This document shows, piece by piece, positions 37,813 through 47,490 of a stretch of DNA of 64,000 nt (positions are counted from its first letter, which is position 1; each line of letters begins with the position of its first letter). This DNA comes from CAKKQX01 sp963734595 (GTDB lineage Bacteria; Pseudomonadota; Gammaproteobacteria; Burkholderiales; SG8-41). The notes below the pieces were generated by a model. That model was not told where the DNA came from. It was given only the letters and a program-made list of their open reading frames with translations, and did not search any database. The DNA is taken from NCBI GenBank assembly GCA_963734595.1, contig CAVTHV010000014.1, forward strand, positions 603,156-667,155, given 5' to 3'. The translations under genes were made by a program, and so were the position numbers.

Positions 37813-39453
37813 ATGGACGAAATGAAGAAACCGCTCGACGTTCTCAGGCTCTACCCGGAGCACGACTACACGCTGCACGGCGCGCTGCACAGCCGTATGG
37901 CGCGCGATCCGCAGCGGCCGTTCCTTCTGTTCAACGGCAAAACCCGGAGCTGGCAGGAATTTGCCGACGCCATGGAAAGAGCCGCGCGTGTGCTTGCCGC
38001 GCGCGGCATCGTCAAAGGCGACCGCGTCGCGGTGATGGCGCAAAACAGCGATGGCCACGCGCTGATGCTGTTCGCGCTGGCGCGCCTGGGCGCGATCATG
38101 GTGCCGGTCAATCCCGAATTCGGCGTCGAAGAGGCGCGCTACGTGCTGCATCACGCGGAAGTGAGCGGCGTGGTGGCGGCAAGCGACACGCTCGATGTCG
38201 CGCGCGAAGCGTGTCACGGGCTCGCGCGCGCGCCGTGGTTCGTGCTGCTCGACGCCGGCCGCCACGACGTGCCGCTGCTCGCCGATCTGCTCGCCCTTGC
38301 GCCGGACATCGCGCTTCCCGGCGAGGTCGGCGCCGACGACACCTGTCTCATCGTCTACACGTCCGGCACCACCGGCTTTCCCAAGGGCGTGATGCACAGC
38401 CAGCGCAGTTTCGTCACCTGCGGCGAAGCGTTCGTGCAGCGCGTCTATCTGCAGCACGACGACCGCGTGATGATCGTGCTGCCGCTGTTTCATATCAACG
38501 CGTTGTTCTACTCGCTTGCCGGCACTCTGGCGGCAGGATGCAGTGCGTTGATTGTAAAGAGATTTTCGGCATCGACGTTCTGGCAGACGGCGCTCGACCA
38601 CGGCGTCACCGAAGTCAACATCATCGAGGCGATCGGCACCATCCTCAAAAACCGGCCGCGCGCCGAGTTCTGCGCCGGGCATAAAATACGCACGATCTAC
38701 GGCGTGCGCGAGAGCGTCGCCCAATGTTTCCGCGACGAGTTCGGCATCGCGCATTGCATCGGCGGCTACGGCATGACCGAAATTCCCGGCGTGACCTGCA
38801 ATCCGTTCGAAGGGCCGCAGAAGCCGGGCAGCATGGGACCGATCGGCAGGCATCCCGATCCGGCGCGGCCGTGGGCCGAGTGCCGCGTCGTCGATGACGA
38901 AGGACGCGACGCCGGCGTCGATGAAACGGGCGAACTGATCGTCAGGACACCGATCATCATGCAGGGTTATTTCCGCGATCCGCAGCAGACCCGGGCCGCG
39001 TTCCGCGACGGCTGGTTTCTGACCGGCGATCTGGTGCGGCGCGACGCAGACGGCTATTTCTATTTCGTGTCGCGCAAGAAGGACATCATCCGCCGCCGCG
39101 GCGAGAACATCGCCGGCGCCGAGCTCGACCGGGTGATCGGCGCGCATCCCGCCGTGCACGAAGCGGCCGCAATTCCAGTGCCGGCAGAACTCGGCGAGGA
39201 CGAAATCCTGGTGGCCATCGTCAGGAAGCCTGGTCACGCGCTGACCGCCGAAGCCGTCGCGCAATGGTGCGGCGAGCGGCTGGCGCCGCATGAAAGTGCC
39301 GCGCTACGTGGTGTTTCTCGACGAGCTGCCGCACACGCCGACGCACAAAATCGCGAAAAACCTGCTGCGCCAGGACGCGACACTGCGCGCGCGCGCCGTC
39401 GATCTGGAAAAAACAACGAGCACTCGACGTCGACACTCAACACTCAACACTAA
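37813..39453 (+). CDS. AMP-dependent acyl-CoA synthetase/ligase, frameshifted at C-terminus
   Basis: This ANL-superfamily ligase activates a carboxylate with ATP and loads it on CoA. It has A3 motif VYTSGTTGFPKGVMHS, A5 GGYGMTEI, A7 WFLTGDLVRR and the hinge SRKKDIIRRRGENI. The catalytic lysine is in PTHKIAKNLLR, which lies in a shifted frame after a break near nt 39290. In that second frame no stop occurs before the next gene's ATG, so the true C-terminus is uncertain. An iteron stretch (ACTCAAC units) follows. The pairing with receptor 5 suggests that the imported acid is CoA-activated. Confidence 0.88.
   Translation: MDEMKKPLDVLRLYPEHDYTLHGALHSRMARDPQRPFLLFNGKTRSWQEFADAMERAARVLAARGIVKGDRVAVMAQNSDGHALMLFALARLGAIMVPVNPEFGVEEARYVLHHAEVSGVVAASDTLDVAREACHGLARAPWFVLLDAGRHDVPLLADLLALAPDIALPGEVGADDTCLIVYTSGTTGFPKGVMHSQRSFVTCGEAFVQRVYLQHDDRVMIVLPLFHINALFYSLAGTLAAGCSALIVKRFSASTFWQTALDHGVTEVNIIEAIGTILKNRPRAEFCAGHKIRTIYGVRESVAQCFRDEFGIAHCIGGYGMTEIPGVTCNPFEGPQKPGSMGPIGRHPDPARPWAECRVVDDEGRDAGVDETGELIVRTPIIMQGYFRDPQQTRAAFRDGWFLTGDLVRRDADGYFYFVSRKKDIIRRRGENIAGAELDRVIGAHPAVHEAAAIPVPAELGEDEILVAIVRKPGHALTAEAVAQWCGERLAPHESAALRGVSRRAAAHADAQNREKPAAPGRDTARARRRSGKNNEHSTSTLNTQH
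39420..39453. repeat. One-armed ACTCAAC iteron run
   Basis: Units GCACTCGAC, GACACTCAAC and ACACTCAACACT follow each other directly before the receptor 5 ribosome site, with a GTCGAC palindrome. No inverted partner arm is visible. AAAACAACG (39410-39418) precedes it. Confidence 0.45.
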
Positions 39454-39472
39454 AGATGTGAGGAGGAAAATC

Positions 39473-40454
39473 ATGATGAATACGCAATTGTGGACACGAA
39501 TCGCGGTGCTTGCGGCCGCATTGGCTGTGGCGGCCCCGGCGATTCACGCGCAGACCTACCCGAACAAGCCGATACGCGTAGTGCTGCCGTATCCGCCGGG
39601 CGGCGGGTTGGACACGATCGCCCGCCCGCTGGCGCGCGATCTTACCGAAAGACTCGGCCAGCAGGTGATCGTCGACAACCGCGGCGGCGCGAGCGGCAAC
39701 ATCGGCATGGAGCTCGCGGCGAAGTCGCCGCCCGACGGCTATACCATCGTCATGGCACTGACCGCGCAGCTCGCGGTCAACCCGAGCCTGTTCAGGAAAC
39801 TGCCGTACGATCCGGTCAAGGATTTCGTCCCGATCACGCTGATGGCGAACGGGCCCTATCTCATGGTCGTGCATCCGTCGTTGCCGGTCAAATCCGTCAA
39901 GGAGTTCATCGCGCTCGCGCGCAGGCATCCGGGCCAGATCGTCTACGCTTCTTCGGGCAACGGCAGCGGCGGGCATCTCGCGGCGGTGCTGCTCGAAAGC
40001 ATGGCTCACATCAAAATGCTGCACGTGCCGTACAAAGGCGGCGGCCAGGCTCTCGTCGATCTGCTGGCGGGAAACGTGCAGATGCTTTTTGCGCCGTACG
40101 CATCGAGCAAGGGCCATATTCAGAGCGGCCGGATTCGCGCGCTCGCGGTGACCACGGCCAAGCGCCCTGCAGCCATTCCCGACCTGCCGACGCTGGCCGA
40201 AGCCGGCGTGCCCGGATATGACTCGGGTGTGTGGTATGCGATGCTCGCGCCCGCCGGAACGCCGCGCGCCATCGTGGAGCGGCTGAATCGCGAGACTCGT
40301 CGCCGTTCTGAAACAGCCGGATTACGCGAAGTTTCTTTTCAGTTCAGCCATCGATCCGGTGGGCAGCACGCCCGAGGAACTGGCAACGTACATCAAATCC
40401 GAAATCGCGAAATACGCCAAAGTCATCAAGGAAGCGGGCGTGCATGTAGACTGA
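39473..40454 (+). CDS. Bug/TctC periplasmic solute receptor 5, frameshifted
   Basis: This receptor has signal peptide ending APAIHA, then VVLPYPPGGGLDTIARPL, IVDNRGGASGNIGMEL and LHVPYKGGGQALVDL. A frame change near nt 40300 separates the last 45 residues (PVGSTPEELATYIKSE, ending GVHVD). AGGAGG lies 8 nt before the ATG. It follows the acyl-CoA ligase closely and precedes a Gfo/Idh oxidoreductase, so the three probably form one operon. Confidence 0.88.
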
Positions 40455-40486
40455 GCGTCCGCAGCGCATCTGACAGGAGGAGGTGG

Positions 40487-41578
40487 ATCATCGAACGCAA
40501 GCAACTGGGTTTGGCCATCGTCGGTTCGGGCCGCATCGGCACCTTGCGCGCGCGGCTGGCCGCCGGCCATCCGGCGGTGCGCTTCATCGCGGTCTCCGAT
40601 CAGGATCCGGCGAAGGCGCGCGATCTCGCGCAGAAAGTCGGCGCGCAGTTCCATTCGGCCGACAACGACGAGGTCATCGGCCGGCCGGAGGTGAACGCGG
40701 TCGTCGTGTCCACCAGCGAGGGCGAGCACATGGCGCCGCTGCTCAAGGCGATCGAGCTGGGCAAGCCGGTGCTGGTGGAAAAACCGATCGCGCTGACGCT
40801 CGCGGACGCCGACCGCGTGATCCAGGCCGCGGAGAAAAGTCCGGCGCCGACGTGCGCGTCGGCTACAGCCGGCGCTACAAGGAGCGCTACCTGATCGCCA
40901 AGGAGCAGATCGTGCAGGGCCGGATGGGGACGCTGGTCGGCGGCGCGGCGCGCGTGTTCAACTCGCGCTCGCAGGCGCTGGCGATGCTCGGGCGCAATCG
41001 CCATGCGACGCCGGTGGTGGATGCGCTCACCTATTACGTCGATCTCATGAACTGGCTGCTCGGCGGCAAGCGCCTGGCCGAGGTCTACGCGCGCGGACAG
41101 AAGGGCGTGCTCAAGGACGCCGGCTACGCCGAGGTCGACGACGTGAGCTACGCCATCCTGACCTACGCCGACGGCACGGTGGTCAACCTCGGCGTGAGCT
41201 ACGCGCTGCCGGAGAAGTATCCCGCGCTCGGGCATGCGGCGCGCGTCGAAGTGCTCGGCACCGAAGGCGTGATGATCCTCGACGACGATCACACCGACCA
41301 GTTGATGTACACGCGAAAAGGGCGTCCCGCACGTCTATCTGCCCGATCACACCGTCAACATGGTGTTCCTGCAGAGCGGCACGCCCGGCGACTGGGCGCT
41401 CGGCGAATTCTGGGGACCGATCGCCAACGAGACGCGCGCCTGGCTCGATTATCTGGCGATGGGCAAGCCGTGCGTGCTGGCGACGCCGCAGGAGGCGCGG
41501 ACCAATCTGGAAGCGACGCTCGCCATCGAGCATTCGATCGCGACCGGACGCCCGGTCACCCTGCCGCTGGCTAGATGA
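40487..41578 (+). CDS. Gfo/Idh/MocA family oxidoreductase, frameshifted
   Basis: This NAD(P)-dependent oxidoreductase of sugar or inositol type has the Rossmann motif LAIVGSGRIGTLRA, the EKPIALT motif (catalytic Lys region) and a C-terminal substrate domain with VDALTYYVDLMNWLLGG. Frame changes occur near nt 40845 and 41325. The start is unclear: AGGAGGAGG at 40475-40483 is followed by ATC rather than ATG in the coding frame, so either a base error hides the start or a non-standard codon is used. It ends 60 nt before receptor 6. Confidence 0.82.
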
Positions 41579-41596
41579 GATCACTTCAAAAGCATT

Positions 41597-41722
41597 GACG
41601 CAAAGGCCGCGAAGGAAACGCAAAGGAGGATAAAAAGATGAATATCAAAACGAGCAATATCTCTAGTTCCGGTTTTTTCCTGCTTCTCCTTGGCGTGCTT
41701 GGCGGCCTTGGCGGCGAAGCGT
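41597..41722. repeat. Inverted-iteron element spanning the start of Bug receptor 6
   Basis: The left arm (41597-41631) is GACGCAAAG/GCCGCGAAG/AAACGCAAAG units, whose end supplies the AAAGGAGGA ribosome site. The right arm (41683-41722) is inverted CTTGGCGTG/CTTGGCGGC units read as codons 15-26 of receptor 6. The receptor ATG at 41638 therefore lies inside the element. Confidence 0.75.
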
Positions 41723-42630
41723 CTTTCGCACAGACATACCCAGTCAGGCCGATACGCATGATCGTCGCCTATCCGCCGGGCGGCGGCACCGACATCGTCG
41801 GGCGCATGATGGGGCAGAAGCTCGGCGAAAATCTCGGACAGACGGTGGTGGTGGACAACCGCGGCGGCGCGACCGGCAACATCGGCACCGAAATCGCCGC
41901 GCACGCGACCGCCGACGGCTACACGCTGCTGATGGGCAATGTCGCGCCCAACGCCATCAACGTCAGCCTGTTCAAAAAACTGCCGTTCGACCCGGTGAAG
42001 GACTTCGCGCCGGTGAGCCTGGTGGCCGTGACGCCCAACATCCTGGTGGTGCAACCGTCGTCCCCGGTAAAAACGGTGAAGGACCTGATCGCGCTCGCGA
42101 AGTCGAAGCCGGGCACGCTCAATTTTCCGTCGGCCGGTGTCGGCAGCTCGTCGCATCTCGCGGGGGAGATGCTCAAGTCGATGGCGGGAATCGACATGGT
42201 GCACGTGCCGTACAAGGGCGGCGGCCCGGCGCTGGTCGCGCTGCTGTCGGGCCAGGTGCAGCTCATGTTCGCCACATTGCCGGCCGCGATGCCGCACGTG
42301 AAGTCGGGCAAGCTGCGCCCGGTCGCGGTGACGACCTCTCACCGCTCGCAGGCGCTGCCCGAATTGCCGACCATCGCCGAATCCGGCGTTCCGGGCTATG
42401 AAGCCGCCACCTGGTACGGCCTGCTCGCGCCGGCCGGCACGCCCAAGGCGATCGTCGACAGGCTGCACGCGGAAATTGTGAAGATTCTTGCCACCGATAC
42501 CCGTCAGCGCCTGGCGGCCCAGGGGTTCGAGCCGGCGGGCACCACGCCTGCCGAGTTCGCGGGTTACATCAAATCCGAAATCGTGAAATGGGGCAAGGTG
42601 ATCAAGGACGCCGGCATCCGCCCCGAATGA
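41638..42630 (+). CDS. Bug/TctC periplasmic solute receptor 6, repeat-derived signal peptide
   Basis: This intact 330-residue receptor contains MIVAYPPGGGTDIVGRMMG, VVVDNRGGATGNIGTE and VHVPYKGGGPALVALL. Its hydrophobic signal core LLLLGVLGGLGG (residues 15-26) is the direct translation of an iteron arm, followed by a normal cleavage site SFAQ. The ribosome site AAAGGAGGA belongs to the other arm. It is the only receptor here whose export signal has this origin. It sits between Gfo/Idh and a hydrolase gene. Confidence 0.92.
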   Translation: MNIKTSNISSSGFFLLLLGVLGGLGGEASFAQTYPVRPIRMIVAYPPGGGTDIVGRMMGQKLGENLGQTVVVDNRGGATGNIGTEIAAHATADGYTLLMGNVAPNAINVSLFKKLPFDPVKDFAPVSLVAVTPNILVVQPSSPVKTVKDLIALAKSKPGTLNFPSAGVGSSSHLAGEMLKSMAGIDMVHVPYKGGGPALVALLSGQVQLMFATLPAAMPHVKSGKLRPVAVTTSHRSQALPELPTIAESGVPGYEAATWYGLLAPAGTPKAIVDRLHAEIVKILATDTRQRLAAQGFEPAGTTPAEFAGYIKSEIVKWGKVIKDAGIRPE

Positions 42631-42661
42631 CAACGGAATCCGTCTCAAAAGCAAGTGATGC

Positions 42662-42727
42662 GACAGGATTTACAGGATGAACAGGATTAAAACCCCGGAA
42701 CGATGTGTTAATCCTGTTTATTCGGGG
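42662..42727. repeat. Inverted-iteron element, ACAGGAT family
   Basis: GACAGGATTTACAGGATGA and one further ACAGGATTA unit (42662-42690) face TTAATCCTGTTTATTC (42708-42723) across a 17-nt core. It lies between receptor 6 and the hydrolase. Confidence 0.7.
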
Positions 42728-42783
42728 TCGGGCTTACGCGCCTTCTTTTGATTCTTGAGATAACTTCTATGAGGAGATGACAG

Positions 42784-43926
42784 ATGAAGGCAGGATTCCA
42801 GTATTTCCCCGAGAACTTCATGTGGTCGCAGGGCATGATGATCGTGATCGAGATGGCGCGCTGGGGCGGTTCGGCGATGAGCGAAGTCGACCGCGTCGGA
42901 AAACGTCTCAAGGACAAGGTCGGCGACAACGAGGCGTGGGGGAGCGAATGGGAGAAGGAAGCGCGGCGCGTCGAGGCCATGGGCGACGCCGCGGCGGCGG
43001 AAAACCATCCGCTGTCCGCGGCCGGGCATTATCTGCGCGCCGCGACCTACTATTTCGTGGGCGAGCGCTTCGTCCAGCCCGGACCGAAGAAAACCGAACT
43101 CTACCAGAGCTGCCTGCGCTGTTTCCGCGCCGGCATCAAGGGGCGCTATCCGAATATCGAGCGCGTCGAGGTGAAATACGAGGGCACGACGCTGCCGGCG
43201 TGGTTCATGAAAGCGCCGGTCGCGGGCAGGGCGCCCACCGTGTGTTTCTTCGACGGGCTCGACAGCACCAAGGAATTGTCGATCCTGTTCGGCGGCGTCG
43301 AGCTCGCGCTGCGCGGCATCCACACGCTCGCGATCGACGGCCCGGGGCAGGGCGAGGCGCTGCGGCTGCAGGGTATTCCGAGCCGCCCCGATTACGAGGT
43401 GCCGGCGGGCGCCGCCTACGATTACGTGGCTTCGCGCGCCGACGTCGATCCCAAGCGCGTCGCGGTCATGGCGTTCAGCATGGGCGGCTATTACGCGCCG
43501 CGCGCCGCGGCGTTCGAGAAACGCTTCGCGGCGTGCGTGGCGTGGGGCGGGCATTTCGACTATCACGCGACCTGGGTCACGCGCCGCAAGATCCTCGAAT
43601 CCGGCGGCAACCGCGTCTCGGCGCCGCATTTCCAGCTGCCGTGGGTGATGGGCATGCCGGACATGGATTCCGCGATGAAAAAAACCGAGGCCTACAAGCT
43701 CGAGGGCGTGGCGCAGAAAATCACCTGTCCGTTCCTGGTGACGCACGGCGAGGACGATTCCATTTCGCCGGTGGAAAATGCCCGCCTGCTCTACAACGCG
43801 GTCAGTTCCAAGAAGAAGACGCTCAAGATCTTCACCGCCGAAGAAGGCGGCAGCGAGCATTGCCAGGGCGACAACCGGTTTCTGGGCGCGACCTACGTTG
43901 CCGACTGGCTGGCGGATAATCTGTGA
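42784..43926 (+). CDS. Alpha/beta hydrolase, FrsA/dihydropseudooxynicotine-hydrolase-like
   Basis: This 380-residue enzyme has an N-terminal helical cap (about 1-130) and an alpha/beta hydrolase core. Nucleophile elbow is VMAFSMGGYYA (Ser), acid residue THGEDDSISP, and histidine GGSEHCQGDN. An oxyanion-region FFDGLDSTKEL and DGPGQGEA follow the pattern of the C-C hydrolases of 2,6-dihydroxypseudooxynicotine type. C-C or ester bond cleavage is likely; the substrate is unknown. It is followed by receptor 7 after about 130 nt. Confidence 0.85.
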   Translation: MKAGFQYFPENFMWSQGMMIVIEMARWGGSAMSEVDRVGKRLKDKVGDNEAWGSEWEKEARRVEAMGDAAAAENHPLSAAGHYLRAATYYFVGERFVQPGPKKTELYQSCLRCFRAGIKGRYPNIERVEVKYEGTTLPAWFMKAPVAGRAPTVCFFDGLDSTKELSILFGGVELALRGIHTLAIDGPGQGEALRLQGIPSRPDYEVPAGAAYDYVASRADVDPKRVAVMAFSMGGYYAPRAAAFEKRFAACVAWGGHFDYHATWVTRRKILESGGNRVSAPHFQLPWVMGMPDMDSAMKKTEAYKLEGVAQKITCPFLVTHGEDDSISPVENARLLYNAVSSKKKTLKIFTAEEGGSEHCQGDNRFLGATYVADWLADNL

Positions 43927-44018
43927 ACGGTGAATGGGTAGAGGAAGTGAGGCGGGTAGTCGGAAGTCGGAAGTAGAAACAAGGGGCTCCCTCCCTCTCA
44001 GGGGGAGGGTTGGGGTGG
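43927..44018. repeat. One-armed iteron stretch with GC hairpin
   Basis: GTGAACGGTGAATGGG and AGTCGGAAGTCGGAAGTAG direct units are followed by a CTCCCTCCCTCT/AGGGGGAGGG hairpin. It resembles other gap elements but lacks a clear inverted second arm. Confidence 0.45.
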
Positions 44019-44056
44019 GGATGGGTTACGCTAAGCGCTTGTTCACAGGAGGCACG

Positions 44057-45037
44057 ATGATGAGTAAACTTGCACGAGTCATTGGAGCGACGATTTATGC
44101 GTTTGCTGGCGTCCTCCTGTGTTCGAACGCCATGGCGCAGGCTTATCCTTCCAAACCGGTCCGGTTCGTGGTGCCGTATCCGGCCGGCGGACCGTTCGAC
44201 GAGGTTGCGCGCGTAATCGGGCAACGGCTGACGCCGATCTGGGGCCAGCAGGTGATCGTCGACAACCGCAGCGGCGCCGGCGGCAGCGTCGGCGCCGACG
44301 TCGTCGCCAAGTCCCCTCCGGACGGTTACACGATGCTGATCGGCAATGCCGGGCCGATCACGGTCAATCCCGGCCTGCGCCGCGACCTGCCGTACAATCC
44401 CCAGCGGGACCTTGCACCGGTGACCCAGATCGTCGCCGCGCCGATGGTGCTGGTCGTGCATCCGTCGCTGCCGGTGCACAACGTCAGGGAACTGATACAG
44501 CTCGCAAAGAGCCATCCCGGACGGATCAACTATGCCTCGGCGGGCATCGGCAACCTGCAGCATCTCGGCATGGAATATCTGCAGTCGCTCGCGCATATCA
44601 AGATGAACCACGTGCCGTACAAGGGCGCGGCCCCGGCGTTCATCGATCTCCTGAGCGGCCAGTGCGAAGTCATGTTCGCCAACATCGTCGGCGTGCTGCC
44701 CCACATCTGGGCCAGGCAGGTGCGGCCCATCGCGATCTCCGCCGCCAAAGGCGCGCCGGTGCTGCCCGGTGTTCCCGGGGTCGCGGCGACGCTGCCGCAA
44801 TTCGACATCGACGGCTGGATGGGGATATTCGTGCGAGCGGGGACGCCCCAGAGGTCATCGCCAAAATGGACAAGGACATCACCGCGGTAGTCGAGAACAA
44901 GGAGTTCAGCGAGCGCTTCGGCGAAACGCGGCGCCCAGGTCGTCGTCGGCGGCCCGGAGGGACTCGCGAAAATCGTCCGCGACGAACTGCCGCTTTACGC
45001 AAAAATCATCAAGTCGGCCGGCATACTGCCGCAGTAA
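44057..45037 (+). CDS. Bug/TctC periplasmic solute receptor 7, frameshifted
   Basis: This receptor has signal peptide ending SNAMAQA, VRFVVPYPAGGPFDEVAR, VDNRSGAGGSVGADV and NHVPYKGAAPAF. Two frame changes (near nt 44845 and 44930) displace the last 60 residues, which end KSAGILPQ. AGGAGG precedes the ATG. The MmgE/PrpD gene begins 27 nt after its stop, so the pair is one operon. Confidence 0.87.
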
Positions 45038-45063
45038 GACGTTACGGGAAAATAATTTCATCG

Positions 45064-46447
45064 ATGACTAAAAAAAACACCAGCGCGATTTCCCCGCTCA
45101 TGCGGACGCTGAGCACCTACCTCGCGCAGGCGCCGCGCCGGCCGTTGCCGGCGGCGGTCGTCGAGCGCGCGAAACACCATCTGCTCGACACGCTGTCGGC
45201 GATGGTGTCGGGCTCGCGACTGCTGCCGGGCCGCAGGGCGATTGCGTTCGCGGCAACGCAGGGCGGCAAACCCGAAGCCTGCGTGATCGGCAGCGGCATC
45301 GTGACCTCGGCGATCAACGCGGCGCTGGCCAACGGCATGCACGGGCATGCCGACGAGACCGACGACACCTATTACCTGTCGCTGGTGCATCCGGGCTGCA
45401 GCATCGTGCCGGCGGCGCTGGCGATGGCCGAGCGCGAACGGCGCGGCGGCACGGCGCTGCTGCGCGCGATGGTGCTCGGCTACGATGTGTGCGCGCGCAT
45501 TTCGCACGCGCTGGGCGTGGAGCGTTTTCGCAGCGCCGGACATTCGACCCATAGTTTCGGCGGCATGTTCGGCTCGGCGGCCGCGGCGGGCGCGCTGGCC
45601 GGACTGAATGCGGACCAGGTTCGCTACATGCTGTCGTATACCGCGCAGCAGGCCTCGGGCCTGTCGTGCTGGGCGCGCGATACCGAGCACATCGAAAAAG
45701 CATTCGACTTCGGCGGCATGCCGGCGCGCAACGGCGTCACCGCCGCGATCATGGCGGGCATGCGCTTCACCGGCGTCGAGGACGTGCTGTCGGGCGACCG
45801 CGGTTTTTTCCATGCCTACGGCGAGCATGCGCAGCCGGAGCGCCTGGTCGCGGGACTCGGCCGCGTGTTCGAGATCATGAACACGTCGATCAAGCGCTGG
45901 GCGGTCGGCTATCCGATCCAGGCGCCGCTCGACGCCGTCGCCAACCTGATCGCGAAGCACGGCGTGACAGCGGGCGACGTCGAGCGGGTCGTGGTGACCA
46001 TAGACGAGCAGGGCGCGCGCACGGTCAACCAGCGCAAAATGGCGAGCATCAACATCCAGCATCTGGTGGCGATGATGCTGAACGACGGCGAGATCACGTT
46101 TGCGTCCGCGCACGACGAGGCGCGCGTGCGCGATCCGCGCGTGCTGAAAATCAAGCGCCGCATCGAGCTCGCCGGCAGCGCGGCGTTCATGCGCACGAAG
46201 ACGACGCAGGCCATCGTCGAAATCGAGACGCGCGACGGCCGGCGTCTGCGCCACCACACCAAGGCGGTGCGCGGAACCGCGGCCAATCCGATGCCGCGCG
46301 CATGAAGTGGCGGCGAAAAGCCGCGATCTGCTCGCGCCGGTGCTGGGCGCGCGCCGCGCGACGCGGCTGATCGATACCGTTTGGCGCATCGAGCGCGTGA
46401 AAGACCTGCGCGAGCTGCGCCGCCTGCTGAGTGCGGCATCATCTTAA
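45064..46447 (+). CDS. MmgE/PrpD family protein 2, frameshifted at C-terminus
   Basis: This protein of about 460 residues belongs to the MmgE/PrpD fold (helical domain plus lid), with HHLLDTLSAMVSGSRL, GHADETDDTYYLSLVHPG and KRWAVGYPIQAPLDA. One frame change near nt 46300 precedes the true end (RELRRLLSAASS, stop at 46447). It is distant from MmgE/PrpD 1 and lacks its IRWLDYND segment, so it likely acts on another substrate. An isomerase or dehydratase role is possible. It lies between receptors 7 and 8. Confidence 0.85.
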
Positions 46448-46453
46448 AAACGT

Positions 46454-46466
46454 AATAAAAACAACG
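46454..46466 (+). promoter_or_regulatory. AATAAAAACAACG motif upstream of receptor 8
   Basis: This AT-rich 13-mer lies 35 nt before the receptor 8 ATG and shares AAAACAACG with sites at 30097, 55954 and 62493. The symmetric right arm is poor here (TAGTATAAAC). Confidence 0.3.
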
Positions 46467-46501
46467 TAGTATAAACACATCCCAAAGGAGGCAAAACCAC
46501 T

Positions 46502-47479
46502 ATGCGTAATCGAACCCTTGTTGCGGCGTTGCTCGCCGTCGCGTTGCCGGTTACTGCGGCGGCGGCGCAATCGTCCGCGCCGAACTATCCCCACAAGCCC
46601 ATCCGCATCGTGGTGCCGCAGTCGGCAGGAGGCTCCACCGATCTCACGGCGCGGCTGATCGCGCAGAAATTGTCCGAGGCGTTCGGTCAGACGGTGATCG
46701 TGGACAACCGGCCGGGCGCGGGCAGCATCCTCGGCACCGACCTCGTGGCAAAGGCGCCCCCCGACGGCTACACGCTGCTGGTGGTGGCGTCCTCGATCAC
46801 CATCAATCCCAGCCTGCACAAGAAGCTGCCGTTCGATCCGGTCCGGGATCTTGCGCCGGTCACGCAGCTCTCCGCGTTTCCCAACATGCTGGTGGTGCAT
46901 CCGTCGTTTCCGGTGAAAACGGTCCGCGATCTGATCGCGCTGGCCAAGGCGAAGCCGGGGCAGATCAATTATGGCTCGAGCGGCACCGGCACCGGCACCC
47001 ATCTTTCGGCGGAACTGTTCAAGTACATGACCGGCGTCGACATGGTGCACGTGCCGTACAAAGGCGGCGGGCCCGCGGTCATCGCGCTGATCAGCGGCCA
47101 GGTCCAGCTCAATTTCGCCACGATTCCGTCGGTGCTGCCGCACGTCAGGTCGGGGAAATTGCGGGCGGTCGCGGTGACCACCATCAAGCGTTCTCCGGCC
47201 GCGCCGGAAGTGCCGACCATCGCGGAGTCGGGCGTGCCGGGATATGATCACGGGCCGTGGAACGGCATGCTGGCGCCGGCGAAGACGCCGCAGGCCATCA
47301 TCGCGAAGCTCAACGCGGAAGTGGCGAAGATCGTGCATCTGCCGGAGACGGCGGGCGTGCTGCTCCATGACGGTGCCGAGCCGGTAGGCAACACGTCCGA
47401 AGAATTTGCCGCTGTCATCAGGACGGAAACCGCCAAGTGGGCCAAAGTGATCAAGGCCGCCGGCATCAAGGCGGATTGA
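46502..47479 (+). CDS. Bug/TctC periplasmic solute receptor 8
   Basis: This intact 325-residue receptor has a signal peptide (residues 1-23, ending TAAAA), IRIVVPQSAGGSTDLTAR, IVDNRPGAGSILGTDL and VHVPYKGGGPAVIAL. AAAGGAGG lies 9 nt before the ATG. Receptor 9 starts 11 nt after its stop, so two receptors are translated in tandem. Confidence 0.93.
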   Translation: MRNRTLVAALLAVALPVTAAAAQSSAPNYPHKPIRIVVPQSAGGSTDLTARLIAQKLSEAFGQTVIVDNRPGAGSILGTDLVAKAPPDGYTLLVVASSITINPSLHKKLPFDPVRDLAPVTQLSAFPNMLVVHPSFPVKTVRDLIALAKAKPGQINYGSSGTGTGTHLSAELFKYMTGVDMVHVPYKGGGPAVIALISGQVQLNFATIPSVLPHVRSGKLRAVAVTTIKRSPAAPEVPTIAESGVPGYDHGPWNGMLAPAKTPQAIIAKLNAEVAKIVHLPETAGVLLHDGAEPVGNTSEEFAAVIRTETAKWAKVIKAAGIKAD

Positions 47480-47490
47480 AGGGGTCAACC

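Noticed and set aside
39290..40454. A natural ligase-receptor fusion protein
   Set aside because: The receptor has its own strong ribosome site, ATG and signal peptide. A hidden stop from an indel is simpler, so the two are annotated separately and only the oddity is reported.
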